DNA of 64,000 bases from WS-9 sp036274595 (lineage in GTDB: Bacteria > Eisenbacteria > RBG-16-71-46 > SZUA-252): contig DASUFL010000050.1 of assembly GCA_036274595.1 (NCBI GenBank), positions 4,057-68,056 of the forward strand, written 5' to 3'. Each line of letters opens with the position of its first letter. Position 1 is the stretch's first letter. A program made the translations under genes and the position numbers. A model generated the notes under the pieces. That model ran no database searches, had not been told where the DNA came from, and was given only the letters and a program-made list of their open reading frames with translations. This document shows, piece by piece, positions 8,989 to 17,600 of this stretch.

Positions 8989-9006
8989 GGGTTCCGTCCG
9001 GTTGGT

Positions 9007-9288
9007 TCAGTCGACCTGGATGTGGTAGTCGAGCACGGCGAGGCGATCCTCGCGCTCGATGGCGGCAAGCACGTCCCGCAGCACGCGCTCCAGGAGGACC
9101 GGCTCGGCCCCCACGACCGCGACGCCGAGCGAGGCGCGCTGCCAGAGATCGAGCGGCCCCACTTCGGCCACGGCCGCGTTGAAGCGCGACCGCACGCGGT
9201 CCTTCACGTGGTTCAAGATCGAGCGCTTGGCCTTCAGGGAATCGGACGCCGGAAGATGCAGGTCCACCTCGAGGGTGCCCACCCGCAT
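9007..9288 (-). CDS. DUF503 domain-containing protein
   Basis: A 93-residue protein matching the small DUF503 family (YlxP-like) normally encoded between infB and rbfA. Visible family motifs are MRVGTLEVDLHLP at the start and SLKAKRSILNHVKDRVRSRFN in the first third; the last part, EREDRLAVLDYHIQVD, also fits. The ATG at 9288 is preferred over an upstream GTG/ATG in the infB 3' end because it aligns with the family and sits one base after the infB stop. The molecular role is not established. Confidence 0.88.
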   Translation of the reverse strand: MRVGTLEVDLHLPASDSLKAKRSILNHVKDRVRSRFNAAVAEVGPLDLWQRASLGVAVVGAEPVLLERVLRDVLAAIEREDRLAVLDYHIQVD

Positions 9289-9289
9289 C

Positions 9290-11479
9290 TCACGAGAGCC
9301 GTCGCGCGACTTCCTCGAGGACATAGGATTCGATCAGGTCCTTCTCGCGGATGTCGTCACGGCCCTCGAGCCCGATGCCGCACTCGTAGCCGGACGCCAC
9401 CTCGCGGACGTCGTCCTTGAAGCGGCGGAGCGAGGCGATCTTGCCGTCCCAGACGACCTGCCCCTCGCGCACGAGCCGGGCGCGCGCGCTCCTCTGGATG
9501 TTCCCGGAGAGGACCATGCAGCCGGCGATGACGCCCGACTTGGTCGTCCGGAACACCTGACGAACCTCGGCCGAGCCGGTCGCCGTCTCCCGGATCTCCG
9601 GGGTGAGGAGGCCGGACATGGCGTCCTTCACGTCGGCGACGGCCTCGTAGATGATGTCGTAGAGCCGGACGTCGACCTTCTCCTTCGACGCGAGCTCCGC
9701 GGCGCGCTGGTCGGGCTTCACATGGAACCCGATGATCACGGCGTTCGACGCGGCCGCGAGGAGCACGTCGGACTCGGTGATCTGTCCGACGCCCCGATGG
9801 ATGACGCGGAGCTTCACCTCGTCGGTGGAGAGCTTGGTCAGCGAGTCCTCGAGCGCCTCCACCGATCCGTCCACGTCGCCCTTCAGGACGACGAGGAGAT
9901 CGCTCACCTTGCCGGCCTTGATCTGGCTGTAGAGGTCGGTCAGCGTGACATGCTTGAAGAGGCGGTGCTCCTGCTCGCGCTGGAGCTGGCCGCGCTTCGA
10001 CGCCAGCTCGCGCGCCTCCCGCTCGTCCTCCATCACGACGAAGGTGTCCCCCGCCTGGGGCGGAGAGCTCCAGCCGAGAACCTCGACCGGTGTCGACGGG
10101 CCCGCGGTCTCGGCGCGCGAGCCGCGCTCGTTCAGCATGGCGCGCACCTTGCCGCTGGTGGACCCGGCCACGAACGCGTCGCCGACCCGGAGCGTCCCCT
10201 TCTGCACGAGCACGCTCGCGATGATCCCGCGCCCCTGCTCCACGCGCGACTCGATGACCACGCCGCGCGCGTGCTTCGAGGCGTCCGCCTTGAGCTCGAG
10301 GAGCTCCGACTGGAGGAGGATCATCTCGAGGAGCTTCTCGACGTTGGTTCCCTTCTTGGCCGAGATCGGAACGGCGATCGTCTTGCCGCCCCACTCCTCG
10401 ACGAGCAGGTTGTGCTTCGACAGATCCTGCCGGACCATCTCGATGTTGGCGTCGGGGAGATCGATCTTGTTGATCGCGACGATCATCGGCACGTTGGCCG
10501 CGCGCGCGTGGTCGATCGCCTCGACGGTCTGCGGCATGACGCGATCGTCCGCCGCCACGACGAGCACCACGATGTCCGTCACCTGCGCGCCACGGGCGCG
10601 CATGGCCGTGAACGCCTCGTGGCCCGGCGTGTCCAGGAACGTGATGCGGTCGTGCGAGGGAAGCTCGACCTCGTACGCGCCGATGTGCTGGGTGATGCCG
10701 CCCGCCTCGCCGGCGATGACGTTGGTCTTCCGGATGTAGTCGAGGAGCGACGTCTTGCCGTGGTCGACGTGCCCCATGATGGTGACCACGGGGGGACGCG
10801 CGGTGAGACCCTCCGCGCTCTCGACCTCGGCCTCCTCGACCTCCTCGCCCAGCTCGGAGACGAACTCGACCTCGAACCCGAACTCGTCGGCCACCGCCTG
10901 GATCGAGTCCTTGTCGAGCCGGCGGTTGATGTTCGCCATGATCCCGAGCTGCATGCAGACCGCGATGACTTCCTGCGGCTTGACCTCGAGATGTCCGGCG
11001 AGCTCGGCGACGGAGATGAACTCGCTCACGCGGATGACGCGCGGCGCCTCCTCGACGCCGACGGCAGCGCCCTCCTCGGTCTTGTGGTGGTGCCGGCGGC
11101 GGCGCGTGCCTTCCATCTCGGCCATCGTGCGGCGGACCGACGCGCGGATGAGCTTCTCGTCCACGGCCCGCTTCTTCTTCTTCGCCGGCTTGCCGCCGCG
11201 AAGTCCGGCCAGTCCAGGCGCCGGCGCCGTGCGGCGCTGAGCATCGGCCGCGGCCTTCGCCGCCTGGATCGCCTTCTCGCGCTTCCGGGCCTCCTCTTCC
11301 TTGACGGCCTCCTTCTCGCGCGAGAGCTTCAGGCGCACCTGCTCGACGACGCTCTCGTCGATCGAACTCATGTGGCTCTTCACCTCGACCTGGAGCGACT
11401 TGAGGATGCTGACGAGCGCTTCGCTCGACATCCCCATGTCCTTCGCCGCTTCGTACACCCGTCGTTTTGCCGCTGGCAT
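9290..11479 (-). CDS. infB: Translation initiation factor IF-2
   Basis: The GTPase that brings fMet-tRNA to the 30S subunit, 729 residues and on the short side for IF-2. It begins with an IF2N module (KRRVYEAAKDMGMSSEALVS), then a charged Ala/Lys/Arg linker rather than the long repeats of many IF-2s, a second IF2N module, and the G domain: G1 GHVDHGKTSLLD, G3 DTPGHEAF, G4 NKIDLPDA. Domain II and the C-terminal tRNA-binding domain follow. A GAGGG Shine-Dalgarno precedes the ATG. It is 21 bases after nusA. Confidence 0.96.
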   Translation of the reverse strand: MPAAKRRVYEAAKDMGMSSEALVSILKSLQVEVKSHMSSIDESVVEQVRLKLSREKEAVKEEEARKREKAIQAAKAAADAQRRTAPAPGLAGLRGGKPAKKKKRAVDEKLIRASVRRTMAEMEGTRRRRHHHKTEEGAAVGVEEAPRVIRVSEFISVAELAGHLEVKPQEVIAVCMQLGIMANINRRLDKDSIQAVADEFGFEVEFVSELGEEVEEAEVESAEGLTARPPVVTIMGHVDHGKTSLLDYIRKTNVIAGEAGGITQHIGAYEVELPSHDRITFLDTPGHEAFTAMRARGAQVTDIVVLVVAADDRVMPQTVEAIDHARAANVPMIVAINKIDLPDANIEMVRQDLSKHNLLVEEWGGKTIAVPISAKKGTNVEKLLEMILLQSELLELKADASKHARGVVIESRVEQGRGIIASVLVQKGTLRVGDAFVAGSTSGKVRAMLNERGSRAETAGPSTPVEVLGWSSPPQAGDTFVVMEDEREARELASKRGQLQREQEHRLFKHVTLTDLYSQIKAGKVSDLLVVLKGDVDGSVEALEDSLTKLSTDEVKLRVIHRGVGQITESDVLLAAASNAVIIGFHVKPDQRAAELASKEKVDVRLYDIIYEAVADVKDAMSGLLTPEIRETATGSAEVRQVFRTTKSGVIAGCMVLSGNIQRSARARLVREGQVVWDGKIASLRRFKDDVREVASGYECGIGLEGRDDIREKDLIESYVLEEVARRLS

Positions 11480-11500
11480 CGACCCTCGTTTCCCGCCGCC

Positions 11501-13072
11501 CTACTTGGGGGGCGCTTGTTCCTCGTCCTCGAAGTCCGCCTCGGTGCCCGGTTCGCCCGGTGCCGTTCCCAGGGGCGGCTCTTCCCTTCCTTCCGTCGCG
11601 GGAGCCAGATCCACGACCGGCTCGACCTCCTCGGGGCGATCGTCCACGCCGCCCTCGAGCTCTACCACGGGCTCGGGCTCGGTCTCCGCGACCGACGCAA
11701 CGCCAAGCCGCGACTCCGCCTCAACCGCTGCCTCGGCCCCCGCCGCCTCGGCCTCCGCGGCCCGCGCGGCTTCCTCTTCCAGCTCCCGGCCGCGCTTCGC
11801 CATGAGCTCCCGGGCATCCTCGAGGAGCTTCTCGGCCGTCTTCTCGCCGACCCCCTGGATCGCGAGCAGCTCCTCGAACGGCGTCTTGAGGAGGTCCTGC
11901 ACCGTCTCGATCCCCTCTCGAAGGAGCTTCTCCCGAAGCTTGGGTCCAGCCGCCTCCAGATCCTCGATGTCGATGCGCGACTTCTTCTCGAACTCCCGCT
12001 GCCGCTCGCGCTCGCTCTTCGAGATGAGATCGATCTTCCAGCCGGTCAGCTTCGCCGCGAGGCGCGCGTTCTGGCCCCCCTTGCCGATGGCGAGCGAGAG
12101 CTGGTCGTCCGCGACCGTGACCAGGATCTTCTGCTCCGTATCGACCACCTGGGCCTCGAGCACCTTGGCCGGGCTCAGGGCGCGGGTGACGAAGACGATC
12201 GCGTCGTGGCTGAAGGGAACGATGTCGATCTTCTCGCCCCCCAGCTCCCGCACGATCGCCTGCACACGCGATCCCTTGATGCCGACGCAAGCTCCCACGG
12301 CGTCGATCTTGTCGTCGTTCGAGAGCACGGAGACCTTCGCGCGCGAGCCGGGCTCCCGGGCGATGCCCTTGATCTCGATGATCTTCTCCGCCACCTCCGG
12401 CACCTCGGCCTCGAACAGCCGCCTCAGGAACTCGGGGTGCGTCCGCGACAGGATGATCTGCGGGCCGCGGGCGAGCTTGTCCACGGCGATGATGTACGCC
12501 TTGATGTGGTCGCCCTGGTGGTAGCGGTCGCGCGCGATCTGCTCGCGCGGGGGCAGCACCCCCTCGGAGCGGTCGAGCTTCACGTAGATGTTGCCGCGAT
12601 CCACCTGCTGCACCGTGCCGCGCACCATCTCACCGACGCGGTCGTGGTAGTCCTCGTAGATCCGCTCGCGCTCGGCTTCGCGCACGCGCTGGACCAGGAC
12701 CTGCTTGGCGGCCGCGATCGCGTTCCGCCCCAGCTCCTCGAGCGAGAGATCCTGGATCAGCTCCTGGCCGATCTCGATGTCCGGATCGACGCCCTTGGCC
12801 TCGGCGAGGTCCACCTCGAGGCCCAGATCGTCGGCATCCTCGACGACGGTGCGCTTCAAGCGCATCAGGATCTTTCCGCTCGAATCGTCGAACCGCACTT
12901 CGATATTCGCGCTCGGGCCGAACCGCTTCCTCCCCGCGGAGAGGAGCCCCGCCTCGAGCGTCTCGATGAGGATGGCCTTGTCGACGCTCTTCTCGCGCGC
13001 GATCTGAGCCATCGCTTCCATCAGCTCGTAGTTCATGTTTCGCATTTGAGGCTCGCGTGCCAACGTCTTCAC
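11501..13072 (-). CDS. nusA: Transcription termination/antitermination factor NusA
   Basis: Binds RNA polymerase and nascent RNA to modulate pausing, termination and antitermination. The order is an N-terminal RNAP-binding domain, S1 (GTVQQVDRGNIYVKL), KH1 and KH2 (GACVGIKGSRVQAIV; AIGKGGQNARLAAKL), a helix-hairpin-helix pair (LLAIQGVGEKTAEKLL), and then an acidic tail of roughly 90 residues ending DFEDEEQAPPK. The annotated GTG at 13072 overlaps the rimP stop (GTGA); the ATG at 13036, beginning MNYELMEAMAQIAREK, matches the family N-terminus best and may be the real start. Confidence 0.94.
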   Translation of the reverse strand: MKTLAREPQMRNMNYELMEAMAQIAREKSVDKAILIETLEAGLLSAGRKRFGPSANIEVRFDDSSGKILMRLKRTVVEDADDLGLEVDLAEAKGVDPDIEIGQELIQDLSLEELGRNAIAAAKQVLVQRVREAERERIYEDYHDRVGEMVRGTVQQVDRGNIYVKLDRSEGVLPPREQIARDRYHQGDHIKAYIIAVDKLARGPQIILSRTHPEFLRRLFEAEVPEVAEKIIEIKGIAREPGSRAKVSVLSNDDKIDAVGACVGIKGSRVQAIVRELGGEKIDIVPFSHDAIVFVTRALSPAKVLEAQVVDTEQKILVTVADDQLSLAIGKGGQNARLAAKLTGWKIDLISKSERERQREFEKKSRIDIEDLEAAGPKLREKLLREGIETVQDLLKTPFEELLAIQGVGEKTAEKLLEDARELMAKRGRELEEEAARAAEAEAAGAEAAVEAESRLGVASVAETEPEPVVELEGGVDDRPEEVEPVVDLAPATEGREEPPLGTAPGEPGTEADFEDEEQAPPK

Positions 13073-13572
13073 CCTTTCCGTCGGCGCTCCTGGCCGCGCA
13101 TCCCTTCCCATGGGTCGACGACTAACCGGGCCTTCCGGATCGACGCGTACGGCAGGCTCACCGTCCCGGCATCGGGATCGGCGATCACCACCGTGTCCGG
13201 ACCCGCGGCCCGGATCTCGCCGTGAAACGTCCGGCGCCCCTCGCGCGCGTCGTGGAGCTTCAGCTCCACGCTCGCGCCCAGGAACCGCGCGTAGTGCTCC
13301 GGCCGCACGAGCGTCCGGTCCAGCCCGGGAGACCCAACCTCCAGCACGTACCGTCCCCGGATCACGTCCTCGGCTTCCAGGTACCGCCCGATCTTCTTGT
13401 TCCAGTAGGCGCAGTCTTGGAGGGTGACGCCGGACGGCCGGTCCACGAACACCCGCACGACCGTCGCGCCTGCCTGGGACGCGAACTCCAGGTCCCAGAG
13501 ATCGAACGACTCGTCTTGCAGGAGGGCCCCGATGCGCCGGCTCAGGTCCTCCTTCAGCTCGTTACCGTCCAT
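13069..13572 (-). CDS. rimP: Ribosome maturation factor RimP
   Basis: A 167-residue 30S assembly factor. FDLWDLEFASQAGATVVRVFVD is the N-terminal domain core, and RYVLEVGSPGLDRTLVRPEHYARFLG is the family signature joining the two domains. The start MDGNELKEDLSRRIG at 13572 is chosen because the longer frame upstream crosses the predicted promoter and terminator hairpin. It heads the nusA-infB operon, as in most bacteria. Confidence 0.92.
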   Translation of the reverse strand: MDGNELKEDLSRRIGALLQDESFDLWDLEFASQAGATVVRVFVDRPSGVTLQDCAYWNKKIGRYLEAEDVIRGRYVLEVGSPGLDRTLVRPEHYARFLGASVELKLHDAREGRRTFHGEIRAAGPDTVVIADPDAGTVSLPYASIRKARLVVDPWEGMRGQERRRKG

Positions 13573-13613
13573 GCGGCAGCCCCCCGGGACTCCGCGACCC
13601 CGGGCCGGGGCCG

Positions 13614-13644
13614 AAAAAGTACGAGTGGACCCCTGGCCCACTCG
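13614..13644 (-). terminator. Intrinsic terminator hairpin after the M28 gene / at the head of the rimP leader
   Basis: A perfect 7-bp stem (13622-13628 with 13638-13644) and 9-base loop is followed on the minus strand, after three bases, by five U residues (13618-13614). It ends sprA-M28 transcripts. Because a good promoter lies just upstream (13681-13653), it would also be met by RNA starting there. Confidence 0.6.
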
Positions 13645-13652
13645 GACCCCCC

Positions 13653-13681
13653 AACCTACCGGCTCACGCCGGAAGGTTCAA
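13653..13681 (-). promoter_or_regulatory. Predicted promoter of the rimP-nusA-infB operon with overlapping inverted repeat
   Basis: TTGAAC (13681-13676) and TAGGTT (13658-13653) are spaced by 17 bases on the minus strand. The same bases form a 10-bp inverted repeat with one mismatch (13653-13662 with 13669-13678, 6-base loop) that covers both boxes and might be an operator. The predicted start, near 13646, is only two bases before the terminator-like hairpin. Confidence 0.5.
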
Positions 13682-13689
13682 GGGCAATC

Positions 13690-14661
13690 TCAGTTGGCGA
13701 GCAAGTTGGGTCTGGTTATGACACTTAGGAGGACCTTGCCGACCGCGCCCAGGCTCTCGGACGAGCATCGGTCCACCGTGTCGTGGGTGGTGTGCCAGTA
13801 GGGGTAGTCGAAGTCGATGATGTCGATCGCCGGGATCCCGGCGTTGAGGAAGGGAATGTGGTCGTCGTAGACGGTGTGCTTGACGTCCGAGCGGAAGTTC
13901 CGGACGCCGAGGGTCCGAGCCTCCTCCCAGACCAGGTCCACGATGTTCGAGGCCATCTTCCGGGAGTTGCCCTCCCAGTGGAGAACCATGGTCCTGGATC
14001 CCACCATGTCGATGACCACGACGAAGATGGGGGGCGTCTCCTCGGACTTCCACTCGACGTACCGCTGGCTGCCCCGGAAGTATCCGGTCGGATCGGCGTC
14101 GGTCCCCAGATCCTCCCCGTCGAAGAGCACGAGGTCCACACCGACGGTCGGCTGCTCGTGCCCGTGACGGAGCGCCCGCGCCAGCTCGACCAGGACGGCG
14201 ACGCCGGAGGCGCCGTCGTTGGCGCCCAGGATCGGGAGATGACGCTTCGCCGGGACGGGATCGCGATCGGCCCAGGGGCGCGTGTCCCAGTGCGCCCCGA
14301 TGAGGACGCGCTGCTTGACCCCCGGCCGGAAGCGCGCGACCGCGTTCATGAGCGGAACCCGCTTCTTCAAGACGGGCGAGTCGTAATAGAAGGTGTCGCA
14401 CTCCACGACCGGTGCGTAGCTCTTGAGCGTGGAGACCAGGTAGGCGAAGCAGGAGTCGTGCGCCGCGCTCCCGGGGTTGCGCGGTCCGAAGGCGCACTGC
14501 CGCTCGAGGACGCTGAACGCGCGCTTGCCGTCGAAGGCGACGGCGGAGGCGGAGCGGCTGCAGGATCCGAGGACGAGCAGGGTCATGCCCGCGGCGAGCG
14601 CGTGGATCGCGCGCGTCGGGAGTACCGGACGACTAGAACCGGAACTGGCCGTTGAGGGCAA
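13690..14661 (-). CDS. M28-family lipoprotein resembling bacterial glutaminyl-peptide cyclotransferase
   Basis: The 323 residues have a lipobox-like LVLGSC ending at Cys34, so an outer-membrane or periplasmic lipoprotein is likely. The M28 zinc fold is complete: GAHWDTRPWADRD (His124), LGANDGASG (Asp149), LFDGEDLG (Glu183), VIDMVGS, and YWHTTHDT (His290/His293). The combination AHWDTRPWAD, GANDGASG and RGSQRY is what I recall of Bacteroidetes glutaminyl cyclases more than of aminopeptidases. The likely start is TTG at 14661, overlapping sprA by 29 bases; no better start precedes the signal sequence. The substrate is inferred, not shown. Confidence 0.75.
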   Translation of the reverse strand: MPSTASSGSSRPVLPTRAIHALAAGMTLLVLGSCSRSASAVAFDGKRAFSVLERQCAFGPRNPGSAAHDSCFAYLVSTLKSYAPVVECDTFYYDSPVLKKRVPLMNAVARFRPGVKQRVLIGAHWDTRPWADRDPVPAKRHLPILGANDGASGVAVLVELARALRHGHEQPTVGVDLVLFDGEDLGTDADPTGYFRGSQRYVEWKSEETPPIFVVVIDMVGSRTMVLHWEGNSRKMASNIVDLVWEEARTLGVRNFRSDVKHTVYDDHIPFLNAGIPAIDIIDFDYPYWHTTHDTVDRCSSESLGAVGKVLLSVITRPNLLAN

Positions 14662-17600
14662 TGGTCAAGCCGCGGGTGGTGATGCTCGTTTTCCGGTCGG
14701 TCTGGTTGCGGAACCCGAGGTTGAACCCGCCGGAGATGGTCTGGGTGAAATTGTAGTTCGTGGCGCTGCCGATCGTCCACCGCGATTGATCGATCTCCAC
14801 GATGTCCGCCACGCCCAGGGAGGGGCGCTTCGTGACCTTGCGCTCCGACGAGGCCGAGAAGGTGAGGTTCAGGTTGAGGTCGTTCGGGAGCCGCATCGGC
14901 TTCTTCGAGAACGGCAGCCGGATCCCGCGCGCGGCCGAGTAGGTCTTGGTGAACCGGACATCCGTGTTGACCAGCTGCCGGTCGCTGGTGACACCGTAGA
15001 CCTGCTGGTCGACCTGGGTGGCCTGGGTCACGTTGGTTGCGATGTTGGCCCGGAGTCCGTTGCGCCAGGCGAGATCCCATCCGAGGAGCGGGCCCCAGGT
15101 GGTCGTGTTCGTGCGCGTGTCAAAGGCGGCCCCCTTGGGGCCCGCCTCGTCGACCCGGAAGTTGTACCCCGAGTTGAGCGACATCGTGCTGATGGTCTCG
15201 GACATGCCGAGGAGGCGATGGAGCTCGAGCCACCGCCCCTTCAGATCGGGCAGCGAGTAGGAGAGCGTGCGCCGCGATCCTCCGATGCCCGCCTCGCTGA
15301 ACGCGAGCCTGTGGTCCGCCCGGGCGTCGATCGTGATGAAGGACGTGGGACGGAACGTGGTGTTCGCTCCGGACGTGTAGGCGCGCGTCTCGGCGAAGAC
15401 CGAGTTGGACTGGCGCACCATGTCGGGATCGAACGCGCCGGTGAATCCGGTCTTGAACGCCGGGCCGGCGTCCCCCGTCACGCGGGACACGCTGCTCCCG
15501 CGCGTGAACGTGAACGTGGTCTGGATGTCCTGGAATCGCGAGAGCACCGCGCGCACCGGATTGAAGTACGAGGCCCCCGAGTGTCCAGGGCGCGAGAGGC
15601 GCTGTCCGAGCCGCGCGAACGGAACGACCGCGGTGAACCGGGCGTTCCCCGTGTTCGAGATCGACTTGAGGTCGGGGGGATCGGTGTCGAGGAGCCGCTG
15701 CTGCGGGTTCTTCGTCTCACGATAGGTCCCGTCCATCGCCAGGTTGGGTGAGAAGAGGCCCAGCCATCGCGGCGTGTAGTTCAAGCCGAGCGTCCGCGCC
15801 TGGACCAGCTCCGTCCCCACGTTGAATCCGAGTCCCCCCTCGTTCCGGAGCAGCATGTCCCGGGTGGACGTGATGCTGAAGTTCACGCGCACGGATGAGA
15901 GCGGCGTCCAGCCGGTCCTGCCTCCGACCGTCAGGATGCGCGTCTTCACGTCCGAGCGGAGCGTGGTCGAATCGTCGTCTTCGAAGATCTGCCGGCCGTA
16001 GTTGACGTCGCGGGAAGCCTCCCAGTTCGCATTGAATCCGAGCTGGTCCGGGAGGACGCCGATCTTGAGGATCGGGAGTCCGATCATGAGACCGCCGATC
16101 GGGAGGTCGTAGTTGCCCGATGCCCGGAAGGTCCAGTTCGAGTCCACGGCGCTCGTCGTGCGCGATCCGTCGCGCGCGTACGTGAGAGCGCCCTGGAGCG
16201 CGTCCAGCGTGTAGCGCAAGAGCCCGTTCCGCTTCGTCCCGGACCTCCGGAAGCTCATGTCGATCGTCTGCGTGTTCCGCTCACGCGTCTCGAGATCGGA
16301 GCGGGCGTCCGAGAGGATCACGTCCGAGCCGGTGCGGAACTTGGGCACATCGGACGTGTGGTTCAGCGAGAAACGGACGGGGAGCTGGATTCCGCTCGTC
16401 GGCAGCACCCTGTCGAGGTTGAACGTCGTGGCGATGCTCGTGGACGTGTGGTTCTGGCCGGTCCCGGTATTCACCCCCGAGCCGGTGCGGAAGAAGTCCT
16501 CGTCCTCCTTCTGGTAGTTGATGTTCAGCGCGATGACGTCGGCGAAGTTGGCCTGGACGCTCATCTCTCCATGGACGCCCCGGTCGCGGTGCACGTCGGA
16601 CAGGCGGAGGTCGTTGATCCAGACCTCGCCTTCCTGCGGACCGGGCGGTCCCCCGGTCATGGTCGTGCCGAAGCTGATGCGCAGAACGCGCGTGAAGCTC
16701 GGATTGCCGACGACGCGGAACACCTCGCCCGTGGCGGCGCCGGTTTCGGTATCGGTCCGGACCCCCATGGAGTCGGCCTCCAGGGTCTCCTTGAGGCCCG
16801 AGAGGCGGTCGAGCGGGACGACCATGTTCTTCCACGAATCGTTCGGGACCGGGGCGCTGTACTCGTAGTAGTTCACGGTGTCCGCGCCGAACCGGGCGAC
16901 GACGCGAAGCTTCTGCGCGTCCGCGTTGGGATCGCCGTGCACCCAGAAGCGGATCTGCCCGTACTGCGTCCAGCCCAGGGCGTTGGTGGAGGTCGTGGTC
17001 TTGAAGGCGATGAGAGTGTCGCCGTTCTCCAGGTTGAAGTGGTGGAGCGCGAGCGACTGCTCCTTGCGGCTCGCGGTCCCCCCCTGGGTGTTCTGAACCG
17101 CGAACGGCGCCTGATAGAAATACGGAGCGCCGCTGTCGTCCTTGTTGTTCCGGACGCCCACGCCGAGCTCCAGCCCTCGCGCCGCCTTGGCGGGGTCGAT
17201 CGCCTGCGCCAGCCAGCGGTTCCCCACGAGCTCGATGCCGCCGACCTGGAACTTGCGCGGCTGGGAGAGACCGTTGATCCAGAGCCTGATGTGCTGCACG
17301 TTCTGCCAGTTCGCGGCCCCGACGCGCTTGAAGATCTCGGGAGTCAACGGCACGCGGAACATCCGCCATCCATTGTCGAGCGCGATCGTGTTCCCGTCCG
17401 GCAGGCTCTGTCCCGCATAGTCGTGCGCCACGTCCACCGCGACATAGGTCGAATCGGAGAGGTCGATCGTCGCCGAGAAGTAGTCGTTCTGGAAATCGGC
17501 GAAGCCGTCCCGATTCAGATCCTCGGTGTCGGGCCTCGCGTTCGGCACGCCTTCGCCGTTGCCTTCGGTGCCGTTGATGTTGCTGTAATCCAGGGGCGTG

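Noticed and set aside
9059..13225. Very long plus-strand open frame opposite infB and nusA
   Set aside because: Highly GC-rich coding DNA suppresses stops on the other strand; its translation is low-complexity Arg/Asp/Leu and matches nothing, while the minus-strand genes are unmistakable.
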